From contig CAVRTB010000001.1 of NCBI GenBank assembly GCA_963724065.1, positions 186,001-250,000 of the forward strand: a DNA stretch of 64,000 bases. Direction: 5' to 3'. This DNA is from DASRIA01 sp963724065. Lineage in GTDB: Bacteria; Actinomycetota; Thermoleophilia; Solirubrobacterales; JBBDJG01. The notes beneath the pieces were generated by a model. The model made no database searches. It was not told the origin of the DNA and saw only the letters and a list, made by a program, of their open reading frames with translations. The position numbers and the translations under genes are program-made. Within the stretch, counting starts at the first letter, position 1, and every line of letters begins with the position of its first letter. Positions 40,639 to 55,723 of this stretch are shown here, in pieces.

Positions 40639-41997
40639 GTGACCGTATCGCGGGTCGCAGTACGCTCGCTGTTCGCCGTGTTCGCATTTGCGCTTCTCGC
40701 ATTTGCTTCACCGGCGCAGGCAACACCCACCTTTTTGTCGGCGATCAACATCTCGGACCCTGGGGAGGACGGGTTCGAGCCGGACGTGTCCGTGGACCCG
40801 TCGGGGAACGTGATCGCGGTCTGGACCCGTTCTGACGGGACCAACTTCCGCATCCAGTACTCGACCCGCACCGCCACCGGCTCGTGGGCCCCGGCGACAA
40901 CGATCTCCGACCCGGGCCAGAGCGCATCGAACCCGGACTCCGCGATCGACAACTCCGGGAACGCGCTCGTCACCTGGTCGCGCTCGGACGGCACCAACAT
41001 TCGCGTTCAGGCGTCGTACCGGCCCTTCGGGGGCAGCTTCGCGACGCCGACGACGATCTCCGACGCCGGGTTCGACGCGACCAAGCCGGTCACCGACTTC
41101 GACAACAGCGGCAAGGCCCTGATCACCTGGCAGCGCTTCGACGGCTCGAAGCTGCGTGTGCAGGCCACGACCCGCACCGCGGGCACGGGTGGGGTCTTCG
41201 CCAACGAGGCGACGCTGTCCGCGAGCGGCCAGGATGCCTTCAACCCGCAGGCAGACGCCGGCCCGAACGTCGATGCCAACGGCGTCGTCGTGTGGACCCG
41301 CTCGGACGGCACCAACCTGCGCGTGCAGTCATCCCGCCGCGCGGATGTGGTCGGCTTCCCGCGTCCCAAGGGGGCGACGCCGAGCACCTTCCCGCTGGTT
41401 CCCGCGTACAACGCATGCACGGCACCCAACAGGACGCACGGCCCTGGCCTCGCATTCCCCTCGTGCAACCCGCCCGTACGCAACTCGAGCACCCTCACCG
41501 TCGGCACGGTCGACGCGAACGGCGCTCAGTCGAACAGCGACGGGCGCCTCAAGTTCCGGACCGTCAACGGAGTCCCCACCACCGAGGCCGATGAGGCCAA
41601 CGTCGACCTGCTCTTCACGATCAGCGACGTGCGCAACTCTCCGGCACTGACCGACTACACCGGCAGCCTGATGGTGGAGGCCGACCTCCGGATAACGGAC
41701 AACCAGAACTCGTCGGAGCAGCCGGAGCCCGGCACGATGCAGAACTTCGCATTCAAGTGGTCGGTGCCCTGTGCGACCACGGTCGACGCGACCCGCGGTT
41801 CCACGTGCGTCCTGAACACGACGGCGGACGCGCTCTACCCGGGCGTGGTCGTCGAGACGAAGCGGACGATCTGGGAGGTCGGGCAGATCGTGGTGAAGGA
41901 CGCCGGACCCAACGGGACGGGCGTCTCCAGCTGCCCGCCCACCTGTGGCGATGGCGACGAGACCACGTTCCTGCGCCAGGGCATTTTCATCCCTTAG
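40639..41997 (+). CDS. Secreted sialidase-like repeat array with C-terminal KGATP module
   Basis: A 452-residue protein started at GTG 40639 (ribosome-binding GGGAGG, 6-base spacing). Signal peptide: LFAVFAFALLAFASPAQA. About 200 residues of four ~50-residue repeats follow, each with a TISDPGQ… and VTWSRSDGTNIRVQ motif, similar to repeats in sialidase-like and other propeller proteins. The C-terminal module runs from PKGATPSTFPLVPAYNACTA to LRQGIFIP. The middle Cys pair seen in the other three copies is missing here (ISDVRNSPALTDY), and two extra cysteines (SSCPPTC) appear near the end. A very long hairpin terminator follows. Confidence 0.83.
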   Translation: MTVSRVAVRSLFAVFAFALLAFASPAQATPTFLSAINISDPGEDGFEPDVSVDPSGNVIAVWTRSDGTNFRIQYSTRTATGSWAPATTISDPGQSASNPDSAIDNSGNALVTWSRSDGTNIRVQASYRPFGGSFATPTTISDAGFDATKPVTDFDNSGKALITWQRFDGSKLRVQATTRTAGTGGVFANEATLSASGQDAFNPQADAGPNVDANGVVVWTRSDGTNLRVQSSRRADVVGFPRPKGATPSTFPLVPAYNACTAPNRTHGPGLAFPSCNPPVRNSSTLTVGTVDANGAQSNSDGRLKFRTVNGVPTTEADEANVDLLFTISDVRNSPALTDYTGSLMVEADLRITDNQNSSEQPEPGTMQNFAFKWSVPCATTVDATRGSTCVLNTTADALYPGVVVETKRTIWEVGQIVVKDAGPNGTGVSSCPPTCGDGDETTFLRQGIFIP

Positions 41998-42010
41998 CAC
42001 CAACGGCGAC

Positions 42011-42050
42011 GGACCGGCCGGCACCGCCTCGCGGTGGCCGGCCGGTCCTT
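42011..42050 (+). terminator. Long hairpin after the KGATP gene at 40639
   Basis: GGACCGGCCGGC-ACCGC (42011-42027), CTC loop, GCGGT, one bulged G, GCCGGCCGGTCC (to 42048), then TT. This is a 17-bp stem with one bulge, followed by the promoter of rpmG. Confidence 0.72.
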
Positions 42051-42069
42051 GTCGCGTCGTGACAGTCGC

Positions 42070-42112
42070 TATCCTTCGCAAATCGCGCCGCCGTGGCGCG
42101 GTCTTTCTTTTG
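42070..42112 (+). promoter_or_regulatory. rpmG leader: -10 box and conditional-terminator-like hairpin
   Basis: TATCCT (42070-42075) is a likely -10. About 9 bases later CGCGCC, 5-base loop, GGCGCG (42084-42100) is followed by GTCTTTCTTTTG. If transcribed, this is a small intrinsic terminator sitting in the leader of rpmG, with 30 more bases before the start. Confidence 0.5.
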
Positions 42113-42145
42113 TCTACCCCGGCCGAGCCCCGGCCCTCCTGAGAT

Positions 42146-42310
42146 ATGGCACGCGGAGACGTTCGAATCGCGGTGACCCTCGCTTGCGAGGAGTGCAAGC
42201 GCCGCAACTACCAGACCAACAAGAACCGGCGCAACGATCCGGAGCGCATCGAGATGCGCAAGTTCTGCCGGTGGTGCGGGCATCACACCCCGCATAAGGA
42301 AACGCGCTAG
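42146..42310 (+). CDS. rpmG: 50S ribosomal protein L33
   Basis: A 54-residue protein: MARGDVRIAVTLACEECKRR then NYQTNKNRRN and FCRWCGHHTPHKETR. The two CxxC pairs (CEEC, CRWC) bind zinc, so this is the C+ form of L33. It belongs to the large subunit. It lies 18 bp before secE, the standard rpmG-secE-nusG order of bacterial chromosomes. The gene is short but complete. Confidence 0.93.
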   Translation: MARGDVRIAVTLACEECKRRNYQTNKNRRNDPERIEMRKFCRWCGHHTPHKETR

Positions 42311-42328
42311 CGCGCCTCGAGGGACCGG

Positions 42329-42829
42329 ATGGCGCGTACACGTCAGAAGCGCAAGGCCAAGCAGCGGCGCGAAGAGCAGCTCAAGGCGACCCGCCGCGAT
42401 GCGACTGCTCAGCCGCAGCCTTCCAATCCCGCCGAGCAGGCGGCGATCGACACCGCCGAGGCGCTGGAGGCGGCCGATGAGCTCGAGGAGATAGCGCGCG
42501 GCGAAGAGCCGGTCGCCGAGAGCGCGGCACCGGAGGAGCTCGAGGAGGAGCCGCCGCGCCCCGACGCGGCCCCCGCGAAGCGGGATCGGCAGCGCAAGGA
42601 CCCGGCCCGGCGCAAGCCGGCGCCCGAGCGTCGCAAGGAGCCGCGCAAGCGTGGGCGCGTCCTGACCTTCTTCGTGCAAGTATGGGCGGAGCTGCGCCGA
42701 GTCCAGTGGCCCGACCGCAATCAAGTCACGCAGGCCACCAGCGTCGTGGTCATCTTCTGTTTTCTCGCGGGTGCGTTCCTCGCCTTGTTCGACTTCATCT
42801 TCGGCGAGCTGATCACCCGAATCCTCTGA
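42329..42829 (+). CDS. secE: Preprotein translocase subunit SecE with long N-terminal extension
   Basis: A 166-residue protein. The C-terminal ~55 residues (FFVQVWAELRRVQWPDRNQVTQA then one membrane span, FCFLAGAFLALFDFIFG) are the SecE core that clamps SecY in the membrane. The N-terminal ~105 residues are an unusually long, highly charged extension (Glu/Arg/Lys/Pro/Ala), disordered in appearance. Single-span SecE of 60-90 residues is usual in Gram-positives, so the extension may be a lineage feature or mis-set start, although the ATG at 42329 is the only start just after rpmG. Confidence 0.92.
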   Translation: MARTRQKRKAKQRREEQLKATRRDATAQPQPSNPAEQAAIDTAEALEAADELEEIARGEEPVAESAAPEELEEEPPRPDAAPAKRDRQRKDPARRKPAPERRKEPRKRGRVLTFFVQVWAELRRVQWPDRNQVTQATSVVVIFCFLAGAFLALFDFIFGELITRIL

Positions 42830-42843
42830 ACCGCTAGGACGAA

Positions 42844-43365
42844 ATGTTTCGCTGGTACGTCATCAACACATATTCCGGTCACGAGAACAAGGTGAAGCAC
42901 AACATCGAGCATCGCGTGACGACGATGGAGCAGCAGTCCAACATCCGTCAGGTAATCATCCCGACCGAGTCGGTCTCGGAGATGAAGAACGGCCAGAAGG
43001 TGCAGACCGAGCGCCGGACGATGCCGGGCTACGTGCTCGTCAACATGGAGATGACCGACGACACCTGGCAGCTGGTCAAGAACACGCCCGGTGTGACGGG
43101 GTTCGTCGGCTCCCGCGACAAGCCACTGCCGCTCAGCAAGCCCGAGGTCGACCGGCTGATGCACCGCGAGACGGCAGAGCGCCCGCGCACCCGGGCCCAG
43201 TTCTCGATCGGCGAGTCCGTCAAGGTGATCTCGGGTCCGCTCTCCGACTTCTCCGGCGAGATCGCCGAGATCAACGAGGATGCCGCGAAGCTGAAGGTGC
43301 TGGTATCCATCTTCGGCCGCGAGACTCCCGTAGAAGTGGGATACGACCAGGTGAAGAAGATCTGA
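42844..43365 (+). CDS. nusG: Transcription antitermination/termination factor NusG
   Basis: A 173-residue protein. NGN domain: FRWYVINTYSGHENKVKHNI, MPGYVLVNMEMTDDTWQLVKN, GVTGFVGS. KOW domain: GESVKVISGPLSDFSGEIAEI. Both halves are complete. It binds RNA polymerase and couples transcription with translation and with Rho. The stop overlaps the start of rplK by one base (TGATG). Confidence 0.96.
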   Translation: MFRWYVINTYSGHENKVKHNIEHRVTTMEQQSNIRQVIIPTESVSEMKNGQKVQTERRTMPGYVLVNMEMTDDTWQLVKNTPGVTGFVGSRDKPLPLSKPEVDRLMHRETAERPRTRAQFSIGESVKVISGPLSDFSGEIAEINEDAAKLKVLVSIFGRETPVEVGYDQVKKI

Positions 43366-43787
43366 TGGCTCGAAAAGTCCTGACAATGATCAAGCTCCAG
43401 ATTCCCGCCGCGGCAGCGAATCCCGCGCCCCCGGTGGGTCCGGCGCTGGGCCAGCACGGGGTCAACATCATGGAGTTCTGCAAGGCGTTCAACGCGCAGA
43501 CCCAGAGCGACGCGGGGACGATCATCCCGGTCGAGATCACGGTCTACGAGGACCGCTCGTTCACCTTCATCACGAAGACTCCGCCCGCCGCCGTCCTGAT
43601 CAAGCAGGCGATCGGCATCGAGAAGGGCTCGGGCGAGCCCCACCGCGAGAAGGTCGGCACGATCAGCCGCGACCAGGTCCGCCAGATCGCTGAGACGAAG
43701 CTTCCAGACCTGAATGCCCACGACGTCGATCAGGCCATGAAGATCATCGAGGGCACGGCACGCTCGATGGGGGTGGATGTCAGATGA
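43365..43787 (+). CDS. rplK: 50S ribosomal protein L11
   Basis: A 140-residue protein: MIKLQIPAAAANPAPPVGPALGQHGVNIM is the N-terminal domain (with the thiostrepton-related Pro-rich loop), and the C-terminal 23S-rRNA-binding domain ends in HDVDQAMKIIEGTARSMGVDV. It is needed for the GTPase-associated centre. The start overlaps the nusG stop, and the stop overlaps rplA by four bases. Confidence 0.97.
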   Translation: MARKVLTMIKLQIPAAAANPAPPVGPALGQHGVNIMEFCKAFNAQTQSDAGTIIPVEITVYEDRSFTFITKTPPAAVLIKQAIGIEKGSGEPHREKVGTISRDQVRQIAETKLPDLNAHDVDQAMKIIEGTARSMGVDVR

Positions 43788-44497
43788 AGCACGGCAAGCG
43801 CTATCGCGCACTACGTGAGTTGATCGATCGCGAGCACCACTACGAGCCCGCGGAGGCTGTTTCGCTGATCAAGCAGATGCAGTCGGCGAAGTTCGCCGAG
43901 TCCGTCGAGGCCCACATCCGCCTCGGGGTCAACGTGCGCCACGCCGACCAACAGGTCCGCGGCACGATGACGCTCCCCCACGGCCTCGGTCGCGACATCA
44001 CGGTCGCGGTCTTCGCCCAGGGCGACAAGGCACGCGACGCGGAGGCCGCCGGCGCGGATGTCGTGGGCGGGGATGATCTCGCCGAGCGCGTACAGGGTGG
44101 CTGGACCGACTTCGACGTGGCGATCGCGACCCCGGACATGATGCCGGTGGTCGGCCGCCTCGGGCGTGTCCTCGGGCCGCAGGGCAAGATGCCGAACCCG
44201 AAGGTGGGCACGGTCACGGAGGACGTCGGTCGCGCCGTCGAGCAGGCAAAGGCCGGGCGCGTGGAGTACCGCACGGATCGGACCGGGATCATCCACATGG
44301 TGATCGGCAAAGCCGACTTCGACCAGACCCGGCTGCTCGAGAACTACGCGGCCCTGATCGACGAAGTCGTACGCGCCAAGCCCGCGGCCGCCAAGGGTCG
44401 CTACATCCAATCGGTCACCCTGAGCACCACGATGGGCCCGGGCGTCCATGTCGACCCGACTCGTACCCGCGACCTGATGGAGGAAGCGGCGGCGTAG
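43784..44497 (+). CDS. rplA: 50S ribosomal protein L1
   Basis: A 237-residue protein with the normal L1 landmarks: FAESVEAHIRLGVNVRHADQ, RGTMTLPHGLGR, MMPVVGRLGRVLGPQGKMPNP and TVTEDVGRAV. It binds the 23S L1 stalk and in many bacteria represses its own rplK-rplA mRNA. ATGA overlap with rplK supports translational coupling. It is followed by a 147-base leader before rplJ. Confidence 0.97.
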   Translation: MKHGKRYRALRELIDREHHYEPAEAVSLIKQMQSAKFAESVEAHIRLGVNVRHADQQVRGTMTLPHGLGRDITVAVFAQGDKARDAEAAGADVVGGDDLAERVQGGWTDFDVAIATPDMMPVVGRLGRVLGPQGKMPNPKVGTVTEDVGRAVEQAKAGRVEYRTDRTGIIHMVIGKADFDQTRLLENYAALIDEVVRAKPAAAKGRYIQSVTLSTTMGPGVHVDPTRTRDLMEEAAA

Positions 44498-44644
44498 TAC
44501 CATCGCACGCCTAAAAGCGAAAGCTTGCTCGCCAAAGACGGTCGGCAGCCATTCGGCGTGAGTCCGGCCCAGGCGGAGGAAGCGGAGAGTAGATCCGTGT
44601 TCCTGCCCGCCCGTGTGCGGGTTTTTTCATGGGAGTTTTTGGAG
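44498..44644 (+). promoter_or_regulatory. L10 (rplJ) leader with conditional-terminator-like hairpin
   Basis: The sequence has the hallmarks of the ribosomal-protein leader that L10-L12 complex binds: CCAAAGACGGTCGGCAG, a hairpin around CATTCGGCGTGAG, and CAGGCGGAGGA. A hairpin CCCGC, 6-base loop, GCGGG (44606-44621) with T6 (44622-44627) follows, just before GGGAG and rplJ. Binding of L10-L12 likely controls the terminator or translation. A partial open frame from 44525 is not the real start. Confidence 0.72.
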
Positions 44645-45313
44645 ATGCGCAAAGAGCAAAAGTCACAGGTGATCGAGGATCTCGCCGCCCAACTGGGCGA
44701 GGCGGACGCGATTTACGCGGTCGACTACCGCGGGCTGAGCGTTCCCCAGGCGGCCGAGCTGAGGGCGAACCTGCGCCAGCACGATGCGACGTTCCGGGTC
44801 GTCAAGAACACCCTCACGCTGCGCGCGGCCGACCAGGCCGGGGTCGCGGAGATCAAGGACCTGGTGGCCGAGGGCCCGACCGCGCTGACGTTCGTTCGCG
44901 GCGATGCCGCGCTCGCCGCGAAGGCGCTCGACACCTTCTCGCGTCAGGCCAATGTGCTCGAGCTCAAGGGCGGGCTGATGGACGGTCGCGTGCTGGGCGC
45001 CGACGAGATCCGCCACCTTGCCCGTCTGCCCGCCCGCGAGGTGCTGATCGCGCAGTTCGCCGGAGTGGTGGCGTCGCCGATCACCGGTCTCGTGCGGGGC
45101 CTCGGATCGATGATCTCCGGGCTCGCCCTGGCGCTCGGCCAGGTGCGCGACCAGAAGGAAGCCCAAGCCCCCGTCCCCGCCCCCGCTGAGCAGGCCCCTC
45201 CCGCCGAGCAGGCCCCGGCTGCCGAGGAGGCCCCGGCTGCCGAAGAGGCCGCTGAGGAGCAACCACAGATTTCGGATGCACAGGATTCAGATGCCGAACA
45301 GGAGGCGCAATAG
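44645..45313 (+). CDS. rplJ: 50S ribosomal protein L10
   Basis: A 222-residue protein from ATG 44645 with GGGAG 9 bases upstream. MRKEQKSQVIEDLAAQLG, YAVDYRGLSVPQAAELRANL, FRVVKNTL and FAGVVASPITGLVRGLGSMI are typical; the tail is a Pro/Ala/Glu-rich low-complexity segment of about 45 residues, longer than in E. coli. It carries L12 dimers on the ribosome stalk and regulates its own operon. Confidence 0.95.
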   Translation: MRKEQKSQVIEDLAAQLGEADAIYAVDYRGLSVPQAAELRANLRQHDATFRVVKNTLTLRAADQAGVAEIKDLVAEGPTALTFVRGDAALAAKALDTFSRQANVLELKGGLMDGRVLGADEIRHLARLPAREVLIAQFAGVVASPITGLVRGLGSMISGLALALGQVRDQKEAQAPVPAPAEQAPPAEQAPAAEEAPAAEEAAEEQPQISDAQDSDAEQEAQ

Positions 45314-45315
45314 AA

Positions 45316-45699
45316 GTGGCTACCAGTACGCAGGAATGGATTGACGAGTTGAAGGCGATCTCCGTGATGGAGCTCGCCGAGCGCATCAAGGCGCTCGAGG
45401 AGGAGTTCGGGGTGTCGGCGACCGCGGTCGCGGCAGCCGCCCCGGCTGCCGCGGGTGCCGGCGACGGCGCCGGCGCCGAGGAGGAGCAGACCGCGTTCGA
45501 CGTCGTGCTCAACGCGGCGGGGGACAAGAAGATCCAGGTCATCAAGGTGGTGCGGGCCGCCACCGGTCTCGGCCTCAAGGAGGCAAAGGCGCTCGTCGAC
45601 GAGGCGCCCAAGGCGGTCAAGGAGGGCCTGGAGAAGGACGAGGCTGACAAGCTCAAGGGTGAGCTCGAGGAAGCCGGCGCCCAGGTCGAGGTGAAGTAG
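45316..45699 (+). CDS. rplL: 50S ribosomal protein L7/L12
   Basis: A 127-residue protein starting at GTG 45316, two bases after the rplJ stop. It has an N-terminal dimerisation helix (ISVMELAERIKALEEEFGVSA), an Ala/Gly hinge, and the C-terminal domain (FDVVLNAAGDKKIQVIKVVR, GLGLKEAKALVDEAPK) that recruits translational GTPases. The GTG and tight spacing support coupled translation with rplJ. Confidence 0.97.
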   Translation: MATSTQEWIDELKAISVMELAERIKALEEEFGVSATAVAAAAPAAAGAGDGAGAEEEQTAFDVVLNAAGDKKIQVIKVVRAATGLGLKEAKALVDEAPKAVKEGLEKDEADKLKGELEEAGAQVEVK

Positions 45700-45714
45700 C
45701 CTCGGCGCCCGCGG

Positions 45715-45748
45715 CGCGGAGGATGGCTTCCTGGGCCGTCCTCTCGCG
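45715..45748 (+). terminator. rplL-rpoB intercistronic hairpin
   Basis: CGCG, GAGGATGGC (45715-45727), 7-base loop, GCCGTCCTC, one T, CGCG (to 45748): a stem of about 13 bp with one G-U pair and one bulge. It has no T-run, so it probably acts as an attenuator or processing site that lowers rpoBC relative to the ribosomal genes. Confidence 0.65.
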
Positions 45749-45770
45749 CGAATAGCCTGTGTCCAGCCAT

Positions 45771-45801
45771 TTGTCAGGCTGGGTAATGGGTTTGGTACTA
45801 T
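45771..45801 (+). promoter_or_regulatory. Possible internal promoter for rpoBC
   Basis: TTGTCA (45771-45776), 19-base spacer (long), TACTAT (45796-45801). It gives a ~70-base leader for rpoB. Confidence 0.5.
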
Positions 45802-45879
45802 TTTCGGTCGCGCGTTGTTTTGCCTGCCCCTTCGCCCAAACGCACACCTCCGTTTGAGCCGACCTAGAGGAGCCGCCAG

Positions 45880-49485
<3,606 letters not shown>

Positions 49486-49546
49486 GTTCGCAGCAGGCAG
49501 TACGCAGAACCCGAGGCGAAGACCCGACTAGGACAAAGGAACACAC

Positions 49547-53603
<4,057 letters not shown>

Positions 53604-53641
53604 GAAACCGTCGGCCGCTCAGCCGCGGCTGACGGGTGGGC

Positions 53642-54193
53642 TCAGGGGCGGGCGAGAGTAGCCCGCTCCTCAAGCCCCTCTGCCCATGCGATCAACTCGG
53701 CCACATGCTGCTCCGTCATGCCCTCATGTCTGACCGTTTCGATGATCAGCGTCGGCGCGGGCCGACGCGCCGCCCAGGCGTGGCAGGTCTCGTCGACGTT
53801 GTCGTCGATCCAGGCGCACGGTCGCACTTCGCCCGCATGAGCGGCGATCGCGTCGATCTTCCAGTGGGCCGATCCGGCCGCGATGCGGCCGTCGAAGGTC
53901 AGGTACGGCAGGTCGCCCGGCAGCTCCAGCAGGTGCGGGAGATAGTCGTTCGCCGTCTCCTCCCAGCCCGTCGCCCACACCAGCTCGAAACGGACGGCGA
54001 GGTCACGCAGGAAGCCTCCGCAGGCGGACGATATGTAGTGCATCACCCCGTTGATCGGGTGCACGCGGCCGGGCGGGCATTCCGAAAACGGCGCATTCCC
54101 GGGGGCGAGCCCGTATCCTTCGCGAAAGCCGAAAAGGCTGATCACGCCGTCCACGTCCAGGAAGAGCAGCGGTTTTTCGAGGCGTGTGTCCAT
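53642..54193 (-). CDS. HAD-like small hydrolase domain protein
   Basis: A 183-residue protein from ATG 54193 (MDTRLEKPLLFLDVDGVI); an ATG at 54214 is also in frame. The DxDGV motif near the N-terminus (LFLDVDGV) has the two Asp of HAD phosphotransferases, and IDDNVDETC could supply the later Asp pair. The rest (LVWATGWEETANDYLPHLLEL) fits a small single-domain HAD protein of unknown substrate. It is inserted, on the opposite strand, between rpoC and a transporter gene. Confidence 0.68.
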   Translation of the reverse strand: MDTRLEKPLLFLDVDGVISLFGFREGYGLAPGNAPFSECPPGRVHPINGVMHYISSACGGFLRDLAVRFELVWATGWEETANDYLPHLLELPGDLPYLTFDGRIAAGSAHWKIDAIAAHAGEVRPCAWIDDNVDETCHAWAARRPAPTLIIETVRHEGMTEQHVAELIAWAEGLEERATLARP

Positions 54194-54382
54194 CGTCACT
54201 TGCGTCGAGAGCAACCTTGTGTGGAGGTCTGGTGTTACGGGTATGCAACCCCAACGACTCGACGGATGTTGAGTCGGGGCCCGATCGCTTCAAGATCGAA
54301 GGGTACGTGGCCGAAAGCTAGAACACCGCGCCTAGGAGTCTCCGGCGCGATCTCCCCCCACATCTCTCACTATCTCCCTTAG
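54194..54382. other. Structured intergenic region between divergent genes
   Basis: No gene is seen. Inverted repeats include CGACTC…GAGTCG (about 54253-54274, flanked by CCCC/GGGG), CGATC…GATCG and CGCGCC…GGCGCG (about 54327-54349). I did not recognise a known riboswitch class, but the region could be a structured leader of the transporter gene. Confidence 0.35.
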
Positions 54383-55252
54383 ATGACCGTACAGCTCGGA
54401 CTGCTGCTCGCCCTCGGGTGCGCCTTCGCAACGAACCTCGCTTTCCTTTGGAAGCACCGGGGTGCGGTCGAGGCACCGGCGGTGGACATCCGCCACCCCG
54501 GCCGCAGTGCGCGGGGCCTGTTCAGCTCCAAGTGGTGGACGATCGGCTTCGCCGTCGCTCTCGGGGCTTGGGTGCTGCACGTGGCAGCGCTCGCAATGGC
54601 GCCGATCTCGCTGGTGCAGGCAGTCATCTCCGGCGGACTCGTCTTCCTCGCGGTGCTCGCCGACCGCTGGTTCGGCTTCGAGCTCGGCAAACGCGAGTGG
54701 ATGGGCGTCGCGCTGACGGCCGTCGGCCTCGCCTTCCTCGGCCTGACCGTCCAGACCGGCTCGGGGGGCTCCCACTCGAGCTACTCGATCTCCGGGATGA
54801 TCGCCTTCGAAGGCGCGATGATCTTCCTCGGCGCGCTGCTCCTGATGTCCCACCGTGTCGAGGGCCTGCGCCACCGGCGCGGCCTGCTGCTCGGCGCCGG
54901 CGCCGGCATCCTCTTCGGGGTCTCCGACATCTCCATCAAGGCGCTCACGGGCACCGTGCCCGGTGACCTGATGTCGATCGTGAGCCCGTGGACCCTCGTC
55001 GCGGTGATGGCGTCGGTGGCCGCGTTCTATGCGTCCGCCCGCGGCCTCCAGATCGGCGAGGGGATCTCGGTGATCGCGTTCACGTCGGTGGCAGCAAACC
55101 TCAGCGCGATCCTCGGCGGCATCCTCGTATTCGGCGACCCGATGGGCGGGGACGCCTTCGAGATCGTCGCCCGCGGCATGGCCTTCGCGATGGTGCTGGT
55201 CGCCACAGCGCTGATGCCCGCGCCGATGCGCGCCGCCGCCCGCACGGCGTAG
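54383..55252 (+). CDS. EamA/DMT-type membrane transporter
   Basis: A 289-residue polytopic protein with about nine or ten hydrophobic segments (QLGLLLALGCAFATNLAFLW, WWTIGFAVALGAWVLHVAAL and others) and a central Gly-rich stretch (SGGSHSSYS). The two-repeat arrangement is as in EamA-like drug/metabolite exporters; no substrate can be named. ATG 54383 has no good ribosome-binding site. It lies upstream of rpsL but is not part of the usual str operon. Confidence 0.72.
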   Translation: MTVQLGLLLALGCAFATNLAFLWKHRGAVEAPAVDIRHPGRSARGLFSSKWWTIGFAVALGAWVLHVAALAMAPISLVQAVISGGLVFLAVLADRWFGFELGKREWMGVALTAVGLAFLGLTVQTGSGGSHSSYSISGMIAFEGAMIFLGALLLMSHRVEGLRHRRGLLLGAGAGILFGVSDISIKALTGTVPGDLMSIVSPWTLVAVMASVAAFYASARGLQIGEGISVIAFTSVAANLSAILGGILVFGDPMGGDAFEIVARGMAFAMVLVATALMPAPMRAAARTA

Positions 55253-55297
55253 ATCACACGGCGACCACTCCCGGGCCGCATGCCAGAGCGGTGCTGC

Positions 55298-55303
55298 TAC
55301 CCT
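55298..55303 (+). promoter_or_regulatory. -10 element of rpsL
   Basis: TACCCT 10 bases before the ATG of rpsL gives a transcript start only about 3-4 bases before the start codon, so near-leaderless. It matches TATCCT boxes before rpmG and fusA. Confidence 0.5.
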
Positions 55304-55313
55304 TCACGCCCGC

Positions 55314-55709
55314 ATGCCGAGCATCAATCAACTCGTACGCAACGGTCGCGTGCGCCCGCGCAAGAAGGTCTCCACCCCGGGTCTCAAGTCGAGCCAGGGC
55401 GGTAAGCGCAGGCTCGCGGCGCCGCAACGCCGCGGCGTGTGCACCCGCGTCTACACGACGACGCCCAAGAAGCCGAACTCCGCGTTGCGCAAGGTGGCGC
55501 GCGTGCGGCTCACCAACGGGATGGAGGTAACCGCCTACATCCCGGGCGAGGGGCACAACCTCCAGGAGCACTCGGTCGTGCTCGTCCGCGGCGGCCGGGT
55601 AAAGGACCTTCCGGGCGTGCGCTACAAGGTCGTGCGCGGCACGCTCGACGCAGCCGGCGTCTCCGACCGCAAGAAGGCACGCTCCCAGTACGGCGTGAAG
55701 GCCGGCTAG
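55314..55709 (+). CDS. rpsL: 30S ribosomal protein S12
   Basis: A 131-residue protein: MPSINQLVRNGRVRPRKKV, TTPKKPNSALRKVARVRLTN and RVKDLPGVRYKVVRG. The two lysines whose mutation gives streptomycin resistance (in KKPNSA and PGVRYK) are wild type. It lies in the decoding centre. A TACCCT box 10 bases upstream gives a near-leaderless transcript. It is followed 14 bases later by rpsG. Confidence 0.97.
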   Translation: MPSINQLVRNGRVRPRKKVSTPGLKSSQGGKRRLAAPQRRGVCTRVYTTTPKKPNSALRKVARVRLTNGMEVTAYIPGEGHNLQEHSVVLVRGGRVKDLPGVRYKVVRGTLDAAGVSDRKKARSQYGVKAG

Positions 55710-55723
55710 CACCCACCCGCTGG

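Noticed and set aside
42001..42145. tRNA genes upstream of rpmG-secE
   Set aside because: tRNAs are common at this locus in other bacteria, but only a terminator, a -10 box and a leader hairpin are seen here.
44525..44644. Extended N-terminus of L10
   Set aside because: The stretch is the regulatory leader with a hairpin and T-run; GGGAG correctly placed before ATG 44645 sets the start.
54194..54382. tRNA or known riboswitch in the rpoC-transporter gap
   Set aside because: Inverted repeats are present, but no cloverleaf or class-defining motif could be traced.
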